From NCBI GenBank assembly GCA_902584225.1, contig CACHYX010000006.1:1-43739 (forward strand): a DNA stretch of 43,739 nucleotides, written 5' to 3'. The DNA is from an uncultured Pelagibacteraceae bacterium (GTDB lineage Bacteria; Pseudomonadota; Alphaproteobacteria; Pelagibacterales; Pelagibacteraceae). Positions 37,551 through 43,739 of this stretch are shown piece by piece. The notes beneath the pieces were generated by a model. It saw nothing but the letters and a program-made list of their open reading frames with translations, made no database searches and was not told the origin of the DNA. The first letter of the stretch is position 1; each line of letters starts with the position of its first letter. The position numbers and the translations under genes are program-made.

Positions 37551-38741
37551 TTATTGATAAATATAGTCTCTTGTAGGTGGTATTGTTGTTTTATTCTTGC
37601 TCAATTGTAATTGAAATACAACCTGATCTCCCCATTTAAAAGCCATCTCACAACTGGCTAAATAAAATTCCCACATTCTAAAAAATCTTTCATCAAACAT
37701 TTCTAATATTTTATCTTTTTTATTAAGAAATCGTTCTCTCCAATTTTTTAAAGTATGTGCGTAATGTAACCTTAAAACCTCTAAATCATTTAGAATTAAG
37801 TTTGAGTCCTCTATCGGTCTTGCAATTTCACTTAAGCTAGGTGTGTAGCCACCTGGAAAAATGTATTTAGAAATCCAAGGTTGTGGGTCTCTAGGCCTAT
37901 CAATCGAACCAATAGTATGGATTAATGCAGCTCCATTTTCGTTTAAAAGATCGTGGACACATTTAAAGTATTTTCTATAAAATTTTTTTCCAACATGTTC
38001 AAACATACCAACACTTACAATTCTATCAAATTTTGATTTTAATTCTCTGTAATCAATTAGTTTGAACTCTACTTGGTTTTCAAGATTCATTTCCTTCGCT
38101 TTTTGTCTGCTATACTTGAGTTGGTTTTCTGATAAAGTTATACCAAGGACTCTGGCTTTTGTTTTTTTGGCAATTTCTAATGCCATTCCGCCCCACCCTG
38201 AACCAATATCAAGAACAGTTTGATTATCCTTAATGTCTAATTTCTTAATTACGTGATCAATTTTATTATTTTGCGCAGCTTCCAAGGTGTCGTTATCATT
38301 TCTAAAATAAGCACAAGAATATTGTTTTTTTCCATCAAGGAATAAATCATATAGTTTTTCGGATATGTCATAATGATGAGCTACATTTTTTTTTGATTGT
38401 TTTGCGAAATTAAAATTGGTCAAATATTTATATGTGCCTAATATTTTATTTACCATCTTGCTCAAATTATTTGGATGTCGTTTTCCAAGATTTTTTAAAG
38501 TAATTTCTAAAAATTCTGTGATAGTACCATTGTGTATCTTAATTTTACCATCCATATAACCTTCTCCTAAGTATAATTCAGGAAGAAGCAAAAGTTTGTA
38601 ATGCATAGATGAGTCTAGTAGTTCCAAGATAATAGGATTTTTTTTCTTGGGTTTTCCAATTAAATATTCTCTTTTATTCGCATCAATTAATCTAAATCCG
38701 TCTTCTTTAAATAGATCATTTAAAAAATTAACTAGTTTCAT
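37551..38741 (-). CDS. cfa: Cyclopropane-fatty-acyl-phospholipid synthase
   Basis: Methylates unsaturated phospholipid acyl chains with SAM. 396 residues. An N-terminal lipid-binding region is followed by VAHHYDISEKLYDLFLDGKKQYSCAYF near residue 120. SAM motif I is TVLDIGSGWGGMALEIAKK near residue 170, and VSVGMFEHVGKKFYRKYF holds the conserved Glu/His. WRERFLNKKDKILEMFDERFFRMWEFYLASCEMAF is the C-terminal signature. Some family members make other methylated fatty acids. It abuts the aldolase-like gene by one base. Confidence 0.9.
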   Translation of the reverse strand: MKLVNFLNDLFKEDGFRLIDANKREYLIGKPKKKNPIILELLDSSMHYKLLLLPELYLGEGYMDGKIKIHNGTITEFLEITLKNLGKRHPNNLSKMVNKILGTYKYLTNFNFAKQSKKNVAHHYDISEKLYDLFLDGKKQYSCAYFRNDNDTLEAAQNNKIDHVIKKLDIKDNQTVLDIGSGWGGMALEIAKKTKARVLGITLSENQLKYSRQKAKEMNLENQVEFKLIDYRELKSKFDRIVSVGMFEHVGKKFYRKYFKCVHDLLNENGAALIHTIGSIDRPRDPQPWISKYIFPGGYTPSLSEIARPIEDSNLILNDLEVLRLHYAHTLKNWRERFLNKKDKILEMFDERFFRMWEFYLASCEMAFKWGDQVVFQLQLSKNKTTIPPTRDYIYQ

Positions 38742-38742
38742 C

Positions 38743-39630
38743 TTATGCAGCTTTAAAATCCTTTCCTAAAAAGTCTAAATCTTTAAGTTTATCTATGAGT
38801 GTTTTCTCATCCTTTTTATTTAGCAGGGAACATGTGGGTAATATATTTAAAAACTGTTTATCGGTTAAACTTAGAAATGAATGTAAACCTGATATTAAAT
38901 TAAACTGATCGAAAGTTTTTCTAACTTCGCACAGTTTATCATTTACAGTTTGCTCTTTGTTTTGTTCAAAGTCATCAAAAACTTTTCTCGCAAGTTTGGC
39001 GGTAACATTACATGTGGCTGTTATTATTCCAGAACAATCTTTCTTAAGCCCACTTAGTAATTTTAATTCTGATCCTGGTAAAATAGAGAAATTTTTGATA
39101 TTAAGGTTTCCCATAAGATTGTATGAGCTGTCTTTTACACCAATTATATTTTTGGGAAATCTAGCTGCTAAATTTTCAACACACTCAACAGAAAATTTAT
39201 ATCCACAAAGTTTTTCAAAGTTATAAAGAATTATTTTTGCATCAGGAACAGATTTAATTAATTTTGTATAATATTCTATTACCTCTTTATCTCCATAGTT
39301 GTAGTAGGCTGGAGGCATAATTAAAAATTTATTTAGACCAATATTCAAAGATAACTTTAAAAAATTTATATTTTCTACTAGTGAATTTAGTCCAGTTCCA
39401 ATAATCAACTTATCTTTAATTTTGTCGTTTTTTGAGACAAAATTAATCATCTCAATTTTTTCATTAAGAGGTATTAACTGTGATTGACCAGTGCTACCAA
39501 ATAAAACAACTCCATGACAACCATCATTTATAATATTTTCACAGTGTTTTACTGTTTTGTTTACATCTAATGATAAATCATTATTTAATATAGAGACAGC
39601 CGCCGCATAAATGCCTTTTATTTCTCCCAT
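38743..39630 (-). CDS. DapA/N-acetylneuraminate lyase-family aldolase, specificity unknown
   Basis: A 295-residue TIM-barrel aldolase. The Schiff-base lysine is in IIGVKDSSYN near residue 168 and the catalytic tyrosine in IILYNFEKLCGY near 140. The pyruvate carboxylate loop reads GSTGQSQLIPL, where DapA has GTTGES. The arginine that binds the DapA substrate's second carboxylate (PSRTG) is absent, replaced by EKLCG. So lysine-type aldolase chemistry is likely but dihydrodipicolinate synthase is not. Candidates include sialate, 2-keto-3-deoxy sugar or hydroxy-keto acid lyases. It is the first gene before cfa. Confidence 0.78.
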   Translation of the reverse strand: MGEIKGIYAAAVSILNNDLSLDVNKTVKHCENIINDGCHGVVLFGSTGQSQLIPLNEKIEMINFVSKNDKIKDKLIIGTGLNSLVENINFLKLSLNIGLNKFLIMPPAYYNYGDKEVIEYYTKLIKSVPDAKIILYNFEKLCGYKFSVECVENLAARFPKNIIGVKDSSYNLMGNLNIKNFSILPGSELKLLSGLKKDCSGIITATCNVTAKLARKVFDDFEQNKEQTVNDKLCEVRKTFDQFNLISGLHSFLSLTDKQFLNILPTCSLLNKKDEKTLIDKLKDLDFLGKDFKAA

Positions 39631-39678
39631 AATTAAATTTAACTAATATTTTTTTTTTAGTAAAGATACAAAGAATCT

Positions 39679-40647
39679 ATGAAAATACTCGTTATTCAAA
39701 ATCGAATGGGAATTGGGGATATGATTATGTTTCTACCTTTCGTTAAAGCAATTTCGAATTATTATGGGGAACAAGTTTCTTTAATGGTTAAAAAAAACAC
39801 TAAAGCCTCAGAATATTTAAACGAAGAAAAATATATTAAAGAAATTATTTATCTTGAAAGAAGTGAAGTTGAAAATAGACATGCCGGTATTAAAGGATTC
39901 TTTAATCTTATAAATGATTTTAAAGATAAAAAATTTGATAAAGTTTTTATTTTTAATTCTTCACTTAGATTTTATATAGCAGCAAAAATGGGTGGGATTA
40001 AAGATATCAACAGTTACAAACTTCTTAGAAAAAAGAATCAGCATATCATTGAAACCGCTAAAAAATTTTTAAGAGATACTTTAAAAATTGATGTCAAAGA
40101 AAACCCTGTTATAAATCCTAAGCCAGACAGTCTTGCACAAGCAAAGAAAGATTACTCGATTAATAATGATGAAATTAATATTGTTCTTGGCACAGGTGGG
40201 TCAGGTGAAACAAAAAGAGTTCCCTCAAAAATATTTATAGAAGTAATGAAAAACACGTTAAAAAAAAGGAAATGTAAATTTTTTATTGCAACAGGGAATA
40301 CAAAGGAGGAAATTGAAATTTTAGATCAAATTACAAAATCAGACTTAGAAGAATTTTGCATACCATTGAATAATTTAAATATTAGTAAAATAATTCCTAT
40401 TATTAAAAATTGTAATATTGCAATATGTAATGACTCAAGTTTCAGCCATTTATCTGCTGCTTTAAATATTCCTACAATTGTACTTATGGCTGATACACCC
40501 TTAGTTTACGGAAGCTACAGTTCTCTGATGCACCCTATACTTCCTGAAGGAGTGAACACTGTTAGCCATGATACTTTAGGGAAAGATAAAATAAGCCCAT
40601 CAGAGATTCAAAAAAAACTAGACGAAATTTTGTCAAATGTTTCTTAG
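39679..40647 (+). CDS. Glycosyltransferase family 9 (heptosyltransferase-like)
   Basis: 322 residues with the two-domain GT-B layout. The N-terminus ILVIQNRMGIGDMIMFLPFVKAIS is the GT9 glycine loop. The C-terminal NLNISKIIPIIKNCNIAICNDSSFSHLSAALNIPTIVLMAD is the sugar-nucleotide site with the conserved N-D-S/T-G-like segment (here NDSS). It probably adds a heptose or related sugar to the LPS core in the cytoplasm. Sugar and acceptor are not determined. The 3' end overlaps the DnaJ-like gene by 15 bases. Confidence 0.82.
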   Translation: MKILVIQNRMGIGDMIMFLPFVKAISNYYGEQVSLMVKKNTKASEYLNEEKYIKEIIYLERSEVENRHAGIKGFFNLINDFKDKKFDKVFIFNSSLRFYIAAKMGGIKDINSYKLLRKKNQHIIETAKKFLRDTLKIDVKENPVINPKPDSLAQAKKDYSINNDEINIVLGTGGSGETKRVPSKIFIEVMKNTLKKRKCKFFIATGNTKEEIEILDQITKSDLEEFCIPLNNLNISKIIPIIKNCNIAICNDSSFSHLSAALNIPTIVLMADTPLVYGSYSSLMHPILPEGVNTVSHDTLGKDKISPSEIQKKLDEILSNVS

Positions 40648-41139
40648 AACAACGTCCTTGGCCTCATTGACAATTGAGGCTAACCTAGTCAATTCAGGGC
40701 TAATGTCTGGATGAATTTTCTTCATTATTTTTTTATAAGAACTTAAAATTTCATCTTTTGAATATTTTTTTTTAGGATCAAGATTAAGAATTTTGTACGC
40801 CTCATCCAGAGTAATCTCACTAGTATTGAGATTTTTATTAAAATTATTGAAATTAAATCTTCCAGAATTTTTTAGGACGTTTAATAACCCCCAGAACCTA
40901 AACAATTGAAAAAGAGTAAAACCAGCTTTCGTTTTTAATATAGGAAGAACCATAAGTAAAAAAGGCAGTGAAAATATATATCTTCCAGCAACCACCATCG
41001 CAATAGCAAGGACTATGGATAAAATAATTACAAATGATCTTATAAATTTTGAAATTTTTCTACTCGAGGTTTTAGCAAACCAATTTAATATCAAATATAT
41101 TACGACAAAAATAACAAGTGTTATAAAAAAAAAATTCAT
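40633..41139 (-). CDS. Membrane-anchored DnaJ-domain protein (TIM14/DjlA-like)
   Basis: 168 residues. Two hydrophobic segments at the N-terminus (about 2-18 and 32-60) are followed by a polar linker and a C-terminal J domain at about 110-165. The J domain carries the HPD tripeptide in IMKKIHPDISPEL and LDEAYKILNLDPKKKYSKDEILSSYK. The J domain would recruit DnaK to the inner membrane, as in the alphaproteobacterial TIM14/Pam18-like family. The divergent gap to ptrB is only 13 bases, so its promoter must lie in the ptrB coding region or be shared. Confidence 0.8.
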   Translation of the reverse strand: MNFFFITLVIFVVIYLILNWFAKTSSRKISKFIRSFVIILSIVLAIAMVVAGRYIFSLPFLLMVLPILKTKAGFTLFQLFRFWGLLNVLKNSGRFNFNNFNKNLNTSEITLDEAYKILNLDPKKKYSKDEILSSYKKIMKKIHPDISPELTRLASIVNEAKDVVLRNI

Positions 41140-41152
41140 GTAAATAGTTATT

Positions 41153-43228
41153 ATGAAAATACCACAACTTTTAAAAAAATCAGAAACAAAATCCTGTCAT
41201 AACGTCACCTGGACAGACGATTATAGCTGGGTTCACCAAAAAAATATATTGGAGGTTTTGAAAGACAGTTCAAAGCTTTTACCAGAGGTAAGAAAGTATT
41301 TAGAAGAGGAAAATAAGTATACTGAATTTCACTTAAAAGATACCAAAGAATTCCAAAAAACTTTATTTAATGAAATCAAAGGAAGAATAAAGTTAGATGA
41401 TGAGTCTCTTCCTTTCAAAGACAAAAATTATGAATATTGGACGAAAACAACTAAAAAAGGAAACTACTCAATTAAATGCCGAAAGAAAATTGGAACTGAT
41501 GAAGTTGAGGAAATTTGGAATGGTGATAAAGAAAAAAATAAACTGAAGACTGAGTATTTTGGGATTGGCGATCTTGAAGTAAGTTATAATGATAAATTTC
41601 TTGCATACTCTTTAGATTTAAAAGGTTCAGAATATTTCACAATTTATGTCAGAGATATTAAAACTGGTAAGTTAGTTACTGAAAAAATTGAAAATACATC
41701 TGGCTCAATAAATTTTAGTCTTGATGACCAATATATATTTTATTCAAAGTTGGATGAAAATCACAGACCAAGATCAATTTTCAGACATCAAATTGGATCA
41801 TCTGTTAATGAAGATCTACTTATATTTGAGGAAAAAACAAAAGCTTTTACGGTTAGTATAGGTATTAGTTCTGATGAAAAGTATTATTTTATAAATAGCT
41901 CAGATCACAACACATCAGAGAAGTATTACTTTGGTATAGATGAAAAAAAACCTGAGCCTAAACTTATTCAACAAAGAAAAAAGGGGATAATTTACAGTGT
42001 GAATTCATGGGGTGGGAATTTTTACATGCACACAAATGAGGATGCTGAGGATTTTAAAATTTTAATTTCAAATAATATCGAAACTAAAGTATGGGAAACT
42101 TATATTCCAAGCCAATCAGAAACCATGATTGGAAATTTAACATTCCTGAATAACTGGCAAATCAGATCTGAGCTTAAGAATGCACTTGATAAAATTTATG
42201 TCAAAAATCTTAAAACAAATGAGGAGGAAGAAATAATCTTTACTGAAGAAACTGTTTACGATTCATCTGTTTCTCTTATGCAGAGAGATCGTGACACCGA
42301 TGATATATATATTTCCTACTCTACTCCAAAAACTCCATCTAGAACTTTTATTTACAACCTAAAAACCAAAGAAAAAAAACTTGTCAAGGAACAAATAATT
42401 CCATCAGGTCATAATTCAAATGATTATATTGTTGAAAGGCTTGAGTGCGTAGGACATGATGGAAGAATAATTCCAATCACTATTACAAGAAAAAAAACTA
42501 CAAAACTCGATGGAAATTCAAATTTGCTTTTGTATGGATATGGTTCTTATGGAAATTCAATGTGGCCATCATTTTCCTCTACCAGATTAAGCTTAATCAA
42601 TAGAGATATTATTTGGGCAACAGCCCATATTAGAGGAGGAATGGAAAGAGGTATGAAGTGGTGGAAAGAAGGAAAATTATTAAACAAGAAGAATACTTTT
42701 CAAGACTATATTTCGTGTGCAAAATTTTTAATTGATAAAAAATATACTTCAAAGAAAAAAATTATTGGTATGGGGGGATCAGCTGGTGGATTGCTGATAG
42801 GAGCGGTAGTTAATGAAAAACCAGATCTTTTTTTAGGTATGATTATGGCTGTTCCTTTTGTTGATAGTTTGACAACTAATCTTGATCACTCATTGCCTTT
42901 GACGATTGGAGAATTTGATGAATTTGGAAATGCAAAAGAAAACAAGGAACACTTTGAATATATTTATTCATACGCGCCGTACAACAACATAAAAAAAATG
43001 GATTATCCAAACATTTTAATTACTACAAGCCTCAGTGACAATAGAGTTTTATTTGATGAACCTCTAAAATTTACCGCAAAGTTAAGAGATAATAAAACCG
43101 ATAATAATCTTTTACTTTTAAAAACTGAAATGAATGCAGGTCATGGAGGTAAATCTGGTCGCGATGGAATTATTGAAGAGATAGCTTTTGACTACGCCTT
43201 CATATGTAAGATTGCAAAAAAAATTTAA
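41153..43228 (+). CDS. ptrB: Oligopeptidase B (S9A serine peptidase)
   Basis: 691 residues. An N-terminal seven-bladed propeller (about 80-400, repeated beta segments) is followed by the alpha/beta hydrolase domain. Landmarks are LLYGYGSYGNSMWPSFSSTRLSL, ATAHIRGGMERGMKWWKEGK, the nucleophile serine in IGMGGSAGGLLIGAVV near residue 543, PFVDSLTTNLDHSLPLTIGEFDEFG and the catalytic His in MNAGHGGKSGR near residue 665. It cuts peptides after Lys/Arg and acts in the cytoplasm. No signal peptide is seen. No obvious Shine-Dalgarno. Confidence 0.94.
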   Translation: MKIPQLLKKSETKSCHNVTWTDDYSWVHQKNILEVLKDSSKLLPEVRKYLEEENKYTEFHLKDTKEFQKTLFNEIKGRIKLDDESLPFKDKNYEYWTKTTKKGNYSIKCRKKIGTDEVEEIWNGDKEKNKLKTEYFGIGDLEVSYNDKFLAYSLDLKGSEYFTIYVRDIKTGKLVTEKIENTSGSINFSLDDQYIFYSKLDENHRPRSIFRHQIGSSVNEDLLIFEEKTKAFTVSIGISSDEKYYFINSSDHNTSEKYYFGIDEKKPEPKLIQQRKKGIIYSVNSWGGNFYMHTNEDAEDFKILISNNIETKVWETYIPSQSETMIGNLTFLNNWQIRSELKNALDKIYVKNLKTNEEEEIIFTEETVYDSSVSLMQRDRDTDDIYISYSTPKTPSRTFIYNLKTKEKKLVKEQIIPSGHNSNDYIVERLECVGHDGRIIPITITRKKTTKLDGNSNLLLYGYGSYGNSMWPSFSSTRLSLINRDIIWATAHIRGGMERGMKWWKEGKLLNKKNTFQDYISCAKFLIDKKYTSKKKIIGMGGSAGGLLIGAVVNEKPDLFLGMIMAVPFVDSLTTNLDHSLPLTIGEFDEFGNAKENKEHFEYIYSYAPYNNIKKMDYPNILITTSLSDNRVLFDEPLKFTAKLRDNKTDNNLLLLKTEMNAGHGGKSGRDGIIEEIAFDYAFICKIAKKI

Positions 43229-43237
43229 TTTCAGCGT

Positions 43238-43267
43238 CTTGAAAAAATAGAAATACTTACCATATAT
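43238..43267 (+). promoter_or_regulatory. Sigma-32 (RpoH) heat-shock promoter of hsp20
   Basis: CTTGAAA (43238-43244), 15 bases, then CCATATAT (43260-43267): a good match to the RpoH consensus CTTGAAA-N13-17-CCCATnT. Transcription would start near 43273, giving a leader of about 50 bases that contains the thermometer hairpin. The groES promoter has the same -35 and nearly the same spacing. Confidence 0.72.
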
Positions 43268-43275
43268 TTATTAAA

Positions 43276-43320
43276 GGTTGCCTAATGGGACCTTTGTAAT
43301 TCTTGCTAACAAAGGAGGAT
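43276..43320 (+). promoter_or_regulatory. ROSE-type RNA thermometer in the hsp20 leader
   Basis: Two hairpins are visible. The first (43276-43292) pairs GGTT-CC with GGGACC around a TAAT loop, with one unpaired G. The second pairs ATTCTTGCT (43299-43307) with AGGAGGAT (43313-43320) across a 5-base loop and leaves G43305 bulged, including two G-U pairs. It hides the Shine-Dalgarno AAGGAGG. The UUGCU against AGGA with one bulged G is the hallmark of ROSE thermometers found upstream of hsp20 genes. An alternative 7-bp hairpin CCTTTGT/ACAAAGG (43291-43297 with 43309-43315) would also cover it. Confidence 0.7.
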
Positions 43321-43323
43321 AAT

Positions 43324-43739
43324 ATGACAAGTAAGGATCTATCAATATTCAATTCCTTAAGACCATTTTCAATTGGTTTTGACGACATGTTTGATCAATT
43401 TGAAAACATGTTGGGTAATGGAGGAATGAGTATGCAATCAAATTACCCGCCTTACAATATTAGAAAAACAGGTAAAGATAAGTATTCTATTGAAGTTGCT
43501 TTAGCCGGTTTTACTAAAAAAGATGTAGAGGTGGAGTTTGAGGACAATATGCTGACTGTTAGAACAAAACAGACAGATAAATCAGAAAACAAAGATCAGG
43601 ACGGAGAGATTTTACATAAAGGAATATCTCAAAGACAATTCGCTAGATCATTTACAATAGCAGATGATGTTAAGGTAAATGGAGCCGAGTTAAAAGATGG
43701 TTTGCTAACTATCGCTTGCGAAAGAGTAATACCTGATTA
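43324..43739 (+). CDS. Small heat-shock protein Hsp20 (IbpA-like), 3' end cut by window
   Basis: 138 complete codons are visible; the last two bases of the window are an incomplete codon, so the gene may go on. After an N-terminal arm (LSIFNSLRPFSIGFDDMFDQF), the alpha-crystallin domain begins at YPPYNIRKTGKDKYSIEVALAGF (about residue 40) and includes VEVEFEDNMLTVRTKQ and the signature FARSFTIADDVKVNGAELKDGLLTI. That layout is IbpA-like. It holds unfolding proteins in the cytoplasm for DnaK/GroEL. It has a strong Shine-Dalgarno (AAAGGAGG, 43311-43318) inside a thermometer hairpin and a sigma-32 promoter. Confidence 0.95.
   Translation, partial: MTSKDLSIFNSLRPFSIGFDDMFDQFENMLGNGGMSMQSNYPPYNIRKTGKDKYSIEVALAGFTKKDVEVEFEDNMLTVRTKQTDKSENKDQDGEILHKGISQRQFARSFTIADDVKVNGAELKDGLLTIACERVIPD

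Noticed and set aside
38743-39630. Annotation as dapA (dihydrodipicolinate synthase)
   Set aside because: The substrate-binding arginine motif is missing, so a general DHDPS/NAL-family name was used.

Overview
This is a very AT-rich, tightly packed bacterial chromosome segment. Gene content and order point to an alphaproteobacterium of the SAR11 group (Pelagibacterales, 'Candidatus Pelagibacter'-like). The supporting features are an aa3 oxidase operon in alphaproteobacterial order (ctaC-ctaD-ctaB-coxF-ctaG-ctaE-surf1), a retinal-forming crtY-blh pair that implies a proteorhodopsin elsewhere, a DUF2093 gene, a BamF-like lipoprotein, a ScfR/RamB-type regulator beside isocitrate lyase, short proteins, gene overlaps of a few bases and almost no spacers. 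The taxonomic call is inference from content; no rRNA is present. I saw no tRNA, rRNA, insertion sequence, prophage or CRISPR array.

Layout. 1-3768 (+): end of lycopene cyclase, Blh carotenoid cleavage enzyme, ispH, thrB and rnhA. 3763-11398 (-): rsmE, then the cytochrome c oxidase structural and assembly genes, ending in surf1 and thrC. 11434-13928 (+): haloacid dehalogenase, pirin and quinone oxidoreductase, followed by a convergent DUF2721 gene. 14379-20012 (+): ubiA, then an MsbA-like exporter, waaA, lpxK and an LpxL-type acyltransferase for lipid A/Kdo assembly, followed by a convergent DUF2093 gene. 20236-22067 (+): purD and rsmD. 22059-28479 (-): a HAD-IIA phosphatase, ribF, ileS, lspA, a BamF-like lipoprotein and pgi. 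28603-30569 (+): groES-groEL with a probable sigma-32 promoter and the one clear rho-independent terminator. 30745-32305 (-): three small membrane proteins (PsiE, unknown, YczE-like). 32391-33080 (+): an exported DUF6134-like protein. 33077-34849 (-): a two-helix membrane protein, isocitrate lyase and a previously unlisted 53-residue ORF, divergent from a ScfR/RamB-type regulator (34961-36385). 36370-39630 (-): a DapA-like aldolase, cyclopropane fatty acid synthase and a lysine-rich coiled-coil protein. 39679-43739: a glycosyltransferase family 9 protein, a membrane DnaJ-like protein (-), oligopeptidase B, and an Hsp20 gene cut by the window end.

The most interesting signals are regulatory. 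(1) The hsp20 leader folds into a compact ROSE-type RNA thermometer, with the characteristic UUGCU pairing to the Shine-Dalgarno and one bulged G, just downstream of a good sigma-32 promoter. (2) The intergenic region between aceA and the ScfR-like gene carries two tandem TTTACAAA-N-TTTACAAA operator pairs. One of them lies within the 17-bp spacer of a predicted promoter for the 53-aa ORF and aceA. (3) Six of eight convergent gene pairs overlap at their 3' ends, and several divergent gaps are only 13-35 bp. I found two small genes that are easily missed: a 40-aa CoxF-like protein (7131-7253, -) and the 53-aa ORF upstream of aceA (34688-34849, -).
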